Shown piece after piece: positions 12,377-64,000 of a stretch of DNA of 64,000 bases. The position numbers and the translations under genes were made by a program. The first letter of the stretch is position 1; each line of letters opens with the position of its first letter. Location: the NCBI GenBank assembly GCA_037039925.1, contig JAXRKP010000096.1, forward strand, positions 22,501-86,500, read 5' to 3'. Below the pieces are notes generated by a model. That model saw only the letters and a list, made by a program, of their open reading frames with translations. It did no database searches and was not told the DNA's origin. This DNA is from Doris montereyensis. Lineage: Eukaryota; Mollusca; Gastropoda; Nudibranchia; Dorididae.

Positions 12377-13320
12377 AGGGGCGTCCGGGTGAGCTGTAAC
12401 AGCGTTTAGTAGAGTCTTGGGCTCATAATACCCATTTTCCAAATCCACTCTAGAATGCTACTTCAACATCTTTAGAATCGAGTACATCAGTTGATTTTTT
12501 TATATCAAGCCTGAAAAGGTACTAATTCTATGGCCAATTTTAATATGGCTGTATCATTCTGAAGAAAGTTGAATTTTCAAACCCGTTTTTCTCAAAAGAT
12601 GTGATTTCTAGCATACAACGTTTTTAAAATCTTAAAATCTCAGAAAGTATTCATGCCAGAGTGTTGAAATTTGGTACACAGCTAGACTAGTATTTGGTAT
12701 TGGGAACTAGAGATTTTCACTGGTTTATTTTGATTTTCATATCTTTTGTGCACCTTTAAAATCAAAATATTACAAAATTTATCAATAGTTATTTTTTAAT
12801 AAAATACTGATTTTTTTAAGCACATTTAAAAACAGCTGAGATAAATTAAATATGTCTTACTCCTTATTTAAGGGTTTAAAGAATATGTCTGAAAAAGAAT
12901 TTCATTGTTAGCCCATATACTTTTTGAGATTTTAAGATTTTAAATTTCGGCATCAAAATTCAACATGGCCGCCGTTACCATGGCAACCGAATAATTTTCC
13001 CCAAAATTTTTTACATTTACATTAGTAACTTAGATGCAAGCAACACATTGGCAGGAAAAAATTAGCCAAAAATGCATTAGGGAAAAAAGTGAAAATTCAG
13101 TAGGCGAAATATGACAATAAGTGACAACTCCACTAATAAAGACAGAACAAAACACGTGACGTTCGGGTATAACCCTTCGTCAGACAACGAACAAGAAATA
13201 TTTAGAATCTAGATCTAAGTAATACCTCCGGCATCACACAATGTGATGTCAGAAGAAAAACATAAAGGCATAAAGGAGAAAGATAAAGAAAAAGACAGTG
13301 ATGTTAAGAAACGTAGCAGA
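12377..13320. other. Non-coding stretch, possible old element
   Basis: No gene is recognised. The segment at 12,380-13,000 has the homogeneous AT-rich look of an old transposable element and includes GCCGCCGTTACCATGGCAAC near 12,970. I can find no second copy in the window. Confidence 0.3.
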
Positions 13321-13398
13321 GGGGGTGTGAAAAAAAAAGAGAGAGAGAGAGAGAGAGGGAGGGAGGGAGGGAGGGAGAGAGAGAGAGAGAGAGAGAGG

Positions 13399-13435
<37 letters not shown>

Positions 13436-13440
13436 ATAAT
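13321..13440. repeat. (GA)n/(GGGA)n simple-sequence tract
   Basis: About 110 bp of purine-only GA and GGGA repeats ending in AATAAT. The Arg/Glu open frame across it is a composition artefact. Confidence 0.95.
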
Positions 13441-13454
13441 AATATTCCATAAAA

Positions 13455-13746
13455 CTGCTCATTTAACTTGAAATGATCCCCTCTAAGGTAAATATTTGAA
13501 AAATCTGCCGATACTGGCCTTTCCTGCCAAGTTCAACAGTTGCTTTGTTGGAATGGCGTCTCCCGACTTTCATCCACTCTCTCTGAATCTCTGCCGTTGC
13601 TTAGGTTTTCTATACAAACAATGCAGTAATACAGTTAACCCTCATGTACGTACTTTTCAAGATAAATTAAATACAGACTTACGGACTCAAACTCAAAGTC
13701 AAAGAAATGTACTACATACGTTTTTTACATACTGATTGGCAGCTAT
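13455..13746. repeat. TIR element copy (family of 38,882-39,216), left end lost
   Basis: It shares the internal blocks TCTCTGAATCTCTGCCGTT and CATACTTTTCAAG, and the right end GATTGGCAGCTATG, with copies at 28,904, 30,369 and 38,882. The left terminal repeat is not recognisable here. Confidence 0.75.
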
Positions 13747-13829
13747 GCAATACATCGTCATTAGACTTGAGTGGGGAAAAAAATTAAACACAAGTAAAAA
13801 GTTAGTCATGAAGACAAGGAATTTTACAA

Positions 13830-13981
13830 TGTATTTATTTTCAAACAAGATCAGGATGTAAAGAGGCCATTTGATTCTGAACTCTGATGTTTCTGATCCT
13901 ACAACAATGCGTCTGTGGTGAAGTTCCATTTGATAAACATTATCATGTGCTGCTCAACTCAATGCTGAAAATCTGAAAGTG
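13830..13981 (-). CDS. Possible terminal exon and 3' UTR of the kinesin-8 gene
   Basis: On the minus strand an acceptor-like TTTCACTTTCAG ends near 13,982. Joined in phase to the exon at 17,207-17,424 it would reach a stop codon after a few residues, with an AATAAA polyadenylation hexamer near 13,830-13,836. This is inference from splice phase and polyadenylation signal only. No homology supports it, and the exon at 17.2 kb may instead simply read to its own stop near 17,106. Confidence 0.25.
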
Positions 13982-14755
13982 AAATTTTAAAAAATAGAAT
14001 TAGAATTAATAGAATGACATGTAGAGATGCATTCAATATTACTAGCTTAATTGTACAGAGCTCAGTGTAAATGGATTTTGATACTAATTTTGTTTTCAAT
14101 CGTATAAAGAATCAAAATAAAACTGTATAAGACACTTTGAGATAAACAGGGACTTAAAAAAGTACTTAAAGTTTTAAAGGTCATCGATTTTATTAAATTT
14201 TAAATAGTACTAGAAAGTTCATTCGATATTCTTACTGAAATCAACAAAGTAATAATAATAACTATCTGTCAAAACCATCAGTCTGTTTTACCCCCTCAGG
14301 ACTGCCATGGTTTTCCTTTGTGCCATTGTTGTCACAATGTCGACTCAGTCAGTCTCACTTATTTCAGAGATAGACCAAATAAACAAAGTTTCGATTCAAC
14401 CACAAGATTTCACCCTATACTAATTACTATGGCAGAAGATTAACAGATCTGTGCCTCTGACTGCATAAATTTACAAATATTTGAAGTTATTTTGTATGGA
14501 GACAGGATTTTCATGTCACACTTTCTTCAATGAACGTTGCCAATTGTTTCGGGTATGTGAAGTATCAAATTAGCTCATTGTTTTACTCTTACTGGGCAAA
14601 TACAAATTTGGATTGCATATTCCTGCTGTGTGGCATAAATAAGATCAGATACTGTTCCCGCGATTACTAAAAACAGATGCCATAGTAAAAATATTGCATT
14701 GATGAAGCAGAAGTCGAAATGAAAATCTAGGACTACCTACATGTATTGCTTTCAA
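13982..14755. other. Non-coding stretch, nothing recognised
   Basis: AT-rich, probably 3' intron or flank of the kinesin gene. No repeat family or coding frame is recognised. Confidence 0.4.
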
Positions 14756-15615
14756 TTTCACTGCCACCAGCAAGGGCAAGATGTGTGTGTAACTCACACA
14801 CAGTCATACTAAATGTGTCAATTTCACTGCCACCAGCAAGGGGCAACACATGTGTGTGTAACTCACACACAGTCATACTAAATCTGTCAATTTCACTGTC
14901 ACCAGCAGGGGCAAGACATGTGTGTAACTCACACACAGTCATACTAAATCTGTCAATTTCACTGCCACCAGCAAGGGGCAACACATGTGTGTGTAACTCA
15001 CACACAGTCATACTAAATCTGTCAATTTCACTGTCACCAGCAAGGGGCAAGACGTGTGTAACTCACACACAGTCATACTAAATCTGTCAATTTCACTGCC
15101 ACCAGCAAGGGGCAAGATGTGTGTGTAACTCACACACAGTCATACTAAATCTGTCAATTTCACTGCCACCAGCACATGTGTGTGTAACTCACACACAGTC
15201 ATACTAAATCTGTCAATTTCACTGCCACCACAGGTAAGATGTGTGTGTAACTCACACACAGTCATACTAAATCTGTCAATTTCACTGTCACCAGCAAGGG
15301 GCAACACATGTGTGTGTAACTCACACACAGTCATACTAAATCTGTCAATTTCACTGTCACCAGCAAGGGGCAACACATGTGTGTGTAACTCACACACAGT
15401 CATACTAAATCTGTCAATTTCACTGCCACCAGCAAGGGGCAACACATGTGTGTAACTCACACACAGTCATACTAAATCTGTCAATTTCACTGCCACCAGC
15501 AAGGGGCAAGACATGTGTGTAACTCAACACAGTCATACTAAATCTGTCAATTTCACTGCCACCAGCAGGGGCAAAACATGTGTGTGTAACTCACACACAG
15601 TCATACTAAATCTGA
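14756..15615. repeat. Minisatellite, about 69-bp unit, about 13 copies
   Basis: Each unit carries TCAATTTCACTGCCACCAGC, a short G-rich piece, then TGTGTGTAACTCACACACAG and TCATACTAAATCTG. The TGTGTGT/ACACACA arms around AACTC form a 7-bp stem in every unit. The longest form is 69 bp, a multiple of three, which creates open frames on both strands; shorter units break them. I do not regard it as coding. Confidence 0.95.
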
Positions 15616-15649
15616 GGTGGTAGATTTTACTATAAAAAAACTCGAGAAC

Positions 15650-16020
15650 ATTTTTCAACCACTGGCAGGGCTTGAACCCACAATTTTTTAGTTGAGAGGC
15701 CGACACCGTTGCCTCTGGACTGAACTGCCCAGAAAAGAACAGTGAAGTAAAACTCCTTCAACTTACTTCAAGGCTTTTACAGCGCATAGTGCCGGAGCTT
15801 ATCACGGAAAAAGTGACAATAGTCACCACCTGGCCAAGACGCTGGTCTGATGCAGGTATTTACTCCCAAGCTAGTGCCTGTACCCATTTGCACTTGGGTT
15901 GAGTGTCGGAAATGTGTGCTAAATGTCTTTCCCAAGGAACACAACGTTGGGCCTAGCTTTGCTGGGATTCAAACTCTGGACCTAACCGCTCGACCACCGA
16001 CACCACCCAGAAAACAATAT
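15650..16020 (-). mobile_element. tRNA-derived SINE (reverse), with a second tRNA-like piece
   Basis: Bases 15,740-16,015 are a reverse copy of the SINE at 28,590-28,880. They share the GCTAGCTTGGGAGTAAA-type segment, the CTTGGGAAAG(A)CA segment and the B-box region near 15,960-15,985. Bases 15,655-15,735 contain another reverse tRNA-like head (GGGCTTGAACCCA, then GCCTCTGGACT), perhaps a different SINE family. Confidence 0.75.
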
Positions 16021-16583
16021 GTCAAGGAAAATTTCACTTGGTTTTAAAAGAAATATGCTTACAGAAAATGAATTGAACACACATCATCTATGAAAAAGAT
16101 TTTGTCTTGAAAAATTTGTAGTGAGAGTCCGAGTCCTGCCAGTGCCAGGCATGCCTTGTTCCAGGCCATTCATCTTTTGTGATGCTGCAAATGTGGGAAG
16201 CATATAACTTGGGCGGGACAGATCTGAAATAGTGTGTGTGCACAGGGGGGAACCAAAAATCAATTATTACATGTAAATGTAATACAGGAATAGTGTAAGC
16301 ATCATTAAATTTCATGAGCGTGTTTAACTCATTTTAAAAACTAGTGAGAGTACATTGGAGTTGGAGGTTGATATAAATTTTATAATATAGAAAGTTTCTA
16401 GTTTTTAAAAAGTGATTATGAAAATGTATATTTAACACTACTTTACCGTTTTAAAAATTAGTAGTGAACAGCTACTGCTGGAAACCTTACTAGATAGAAT
16501 GAAAACAGCACAAAGTTTCCATACATTAATAAATAACAGAAAGCCTATATCTATGTTGATGTAAAAAACATCAAAAAATTTCC
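16021..16583. other. Non-coding stretch, nothing recognised
   Basis: AT-rich sequence, no supported feature. Confidence 0.4.
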
Positions 16584-16800
16584 TCATTTTGAAGAGCTTG
16601 AAACTTGTTTGTCAGTTTCAGTTGAATTCGTTCCTCTTTGTTGAGTCTTGCAGGAGACCGACTTGGTACTTCTGTCGACTTCTGGTATTGCTGTGTATAT
16701 GTATCTTCTCAATTTTAGCCTCAGCCTTCCAAGGATCAAGTAGTTGTCCAATGTGACATCTGCTCCTCTCATGATTCTGACATTTTCCCTATGAGCATCT
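16584..16800 (-). pseudogene. RTE-like LINE endonuclease-tail relic
   Basis: The minus-strand translation contains RGADVTLDNYLILGRLRLKL. It resembles the end of the APE-type endonuclease domain of RTE-like LINEs, where RGAD..SDH.L....LKL is typical. Downstream, a shifted frame reads EERIQLKLTNKFQAL, also typical of the linker after that domain. It is a short dead fragment; the usual catalytic His is replaced by Asn (DN instead of DH). Confidence 0.6.
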
Positions 16801-17206
16801 TAACTTTTGGATAGCCATCCTAATTTGAAACTACGAAAAAATGGTTTAGGCCACTTTGGTAGCATGTTGCCAATATATTCGATTATTTGTCTCGTCTAGA
16901 TGTTTCTTTCTCATCTTAACGATTCCTGGCTTGTGTTTACTACTCTTTAGCCCTTTGAAAACAGCGCATAGCATTGCCGTAAAGGTCATAGCAAGGCATA
17001 AAACCTAAAAATGTAGATAGTGAAAACAGAAAGCCTGGCTACATAGATAGTAACATTACTAACAACAGTGGAATGTCCAGATACATATCATCATAAATGG
17101 AGAAATCAGTTCAGGCACATATTGTAAAAACAAACACAAACATTTGGCGTATATGTGTATATATTATATATGTATTTTCCCCCCTCATAGAATATAATAT
17201 TAATAC
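16801..17206. other. Non-coding stretch, nothing recognised
   Basis: AT-rich sequence between a LINE relic and the last confident kinesin exon. No supported feature. Confidence 0.4.
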
Positions 17207-62522
<45,316 letters not shown>

Positions 62523-62823
62523 CTGAAAGTATTGAAAACAGTAAATGATTTTTATTATTATTAAAGCAGCACTACTTAGAACTTACAGTAAATGCAACCA
62601 AAATCAATAAACTGCATTTTCAAATTAACTGACTGTTATGCCTTATTGCTTTGAAGAAACCATTTTGGCTACAAGCTACTTTTAAACGTCAAGAACATAA
62701 GATGAATGCTACTGGTAGATTACAATGTCACATCACTAGGGCTAGTGCAACTGCAAGGTTTCAGAGCAATGTTTTTCCAATTTTGCATTTGTTACTTGAA
62801 CTTTTATATTTATATTGTATGTA

Positions 62824-63563
62824 TACAAGGTGAGTCAAAAAAGTTTCAGGACTGGTGTAAAAAAAAGTATATTTCAAATCCAAACTACAAATTTTCCCCT
62901 TGAAGTATTTCCCCCTGAAATCTAACACACTTTCCCAGCCTTCTCTATAACACCTCCATGCACTCCTGGAAGTGGAAGGAGTTTTTCCTCTGGGATTCTC
63001 TCCAGTTCCGTCGTCACAGTAGCTTGATGTTGTCAACTTCTTCAAAACAGATGCCCTTGATGACCCCTTTGGGGAAGAGGGAAAAGTCACACAGAGAGCT
63101 CATACGTTCTTCTCAGCCAGGATGCCTCAGGGCATTGTGATCAGCCCCGCTGCCATGGTCAAACAGCCGTGAGTTAACACGCCACAACTCTTGTCTCTTC
63201 TCACGCGTTGAACAAAGCAAATGCTACAGGATCCCCTTGAAGACGTGCTAGTTGATCGTCTGACTCTGTGGCAAGAACTTGCAATGGACAATGTGATTTT
63301 CCCCCTCTTCCCCAAGCCCAAGGCATCAAGGGAACCTGTTTAAAAAATGTGGGATGACATCAAGATGGTCGTAATGACGGAGCTGCGGATGATCCCGGAA
63401 GAATCCTTCCACGAGTGCATGGAGGCGTGGCAGAAAAGGCTGGGAAAAAGCATTAGACTTCAGGGGGATAACTTCCATGGGGAAGAATTGTATTTTACAG
63501 TTTGGATTTGAAATATATCTTTTGTGACACCAGCCTTGGAACTTTTCTGATACACTTTGTGTA
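62824..63563. mobile_element. Fold-back mariner structure: two outward-facing transposase 3' halves
   Basis: The left arm (to about 63,160), read on the minus strand, and the right arm (from about 63,200), read on the plus strand, both encode a mariner transposase C-terminus. The right arm shows LFPKPKASREP, DDIKMVVMTELRMIPEESFH and WQKRLGKSI; the left shows LFPKGVIKGICFEEVDNIKL. Outer ends are matching terminal repeats (TACAAGGTGAGTCAAAAAAG on the left; the right end is the diverged inverse). No complete transposase is present. Confidence 0.85.
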
Positions 63564-64000
63564 CAGGTTACAACTGATTCTTTCAAATGGCTGTGTTCAG
63601 TTTACTTTTTACCAAAAAAGTTATGCATGATATCCCAATGAGATCTTAAAAAGATGTGTGTGTTAGTGTTAGCCCTTTTTGTCAAATTTGCACGCTGTTC
63701 ATGACATTATGATTTTACTTGGAGCATTGCAGCCACATACATGATGCCAGTGAAAGTACTAGAATTTGTTAATTTTGTTTCAGCACAGAATCAGTTTAAA
63801 AACCGTTGTTAATAATAACACAAAGAAGTTCAATTAAAATGAAATCACATTATACTCATGTGGAACTTGAGAGAGAAAGAAGTATTGAGGTATCAAATGA
63901 CTTGAAGTTTTCATAAAAAGAAAGCATTTATTATTACGTCAGTGGAATGAAAATAAAGTTTACAACATGGGGAAAATAGCATGAAAAGAAACGCATATTT
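63564..64000. other. Intronic stretch at the window edge
   Basis: AT-rich with no recognised feature. It presumably continues the intron before the P-loop exon. Confidence 0.4.

Noticed and set aside
15850..16047. Small protein gene on the plus strand
   Set aside because: Lies inside a reverse SINE copy shared with 21.8 kb and 28.6 kb.

Overview
This is an animal (metazoan) nuclear genome window, AT-rich and dominated by introns, tandem repeats and transposable elements. Two conserved eukaryotic genes can be identified. Spliced introns, tRNA-derived SINEs, RTE-like LINE relics, mariner, hAT and pogo-like DNA transposons and very many minisatellites fit an invertebrate. A mollusc, perhaps a gastropod, is my guess from repeat style only; nothing here proves the taxon. 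There is no operon structure, CRISPR array or prokaryotic feature.

Layout. 1-3,660: three unrelated minisatellites and SINE pieces. 3,740-5,884 (+): the 3' part of a ZC3H14/Nab2-type poly(A)-binding CCCH zinc-finger gene, starting at a good splice acceptor, with its frame broken by several single-base shifts. 5,885-13,750: 3' flank and repeat-rich DNA with transposon relics and one exon-like segment (8,226-8,410). 13,830-62,522 (-): one large kinesin-8 (KIF18-like) gene, read right to left. Its 5' end lies beyond base 64,000. Motor exons lie at 62.4, 59.3, 58.8, 53.7 and 53.2 kb, stalk exons at about 42.5-36.5 kb, and tail exons at 32.5, 30.3-29.3, 27.1, 25.5, 21.7 and 17.4 kb. Its introns hold most of the window's repeats: two truncated copies of one RTE-like LINE in opposite orientation (17.5-20.1 kb and 55.2-57.6 kb), two copies of an hAT-like element, a small TIR element family, SINEs, and more than ten different minisatellites. 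About 8 kb (44-52.8 kb) is satellite or scrambled satellite mosaic.

How the genes relate. The two genes are on opposite strands, 3' ends facing each other, and show no functional link beyond general nuclear roles (mRNA tail binding; mitotic microtubule control). Exon phases of the kinesin gene agree across most introns. They fail exactly where stalk or motor-neck exons appear to be missing, most notably where the satellite block sits. Single-base shifts in both genes, some in homopolymers and one pair compensating, suggest consensus errors in a long-read assembly, although decay of the ZC3H14 copy cannot be excluded.
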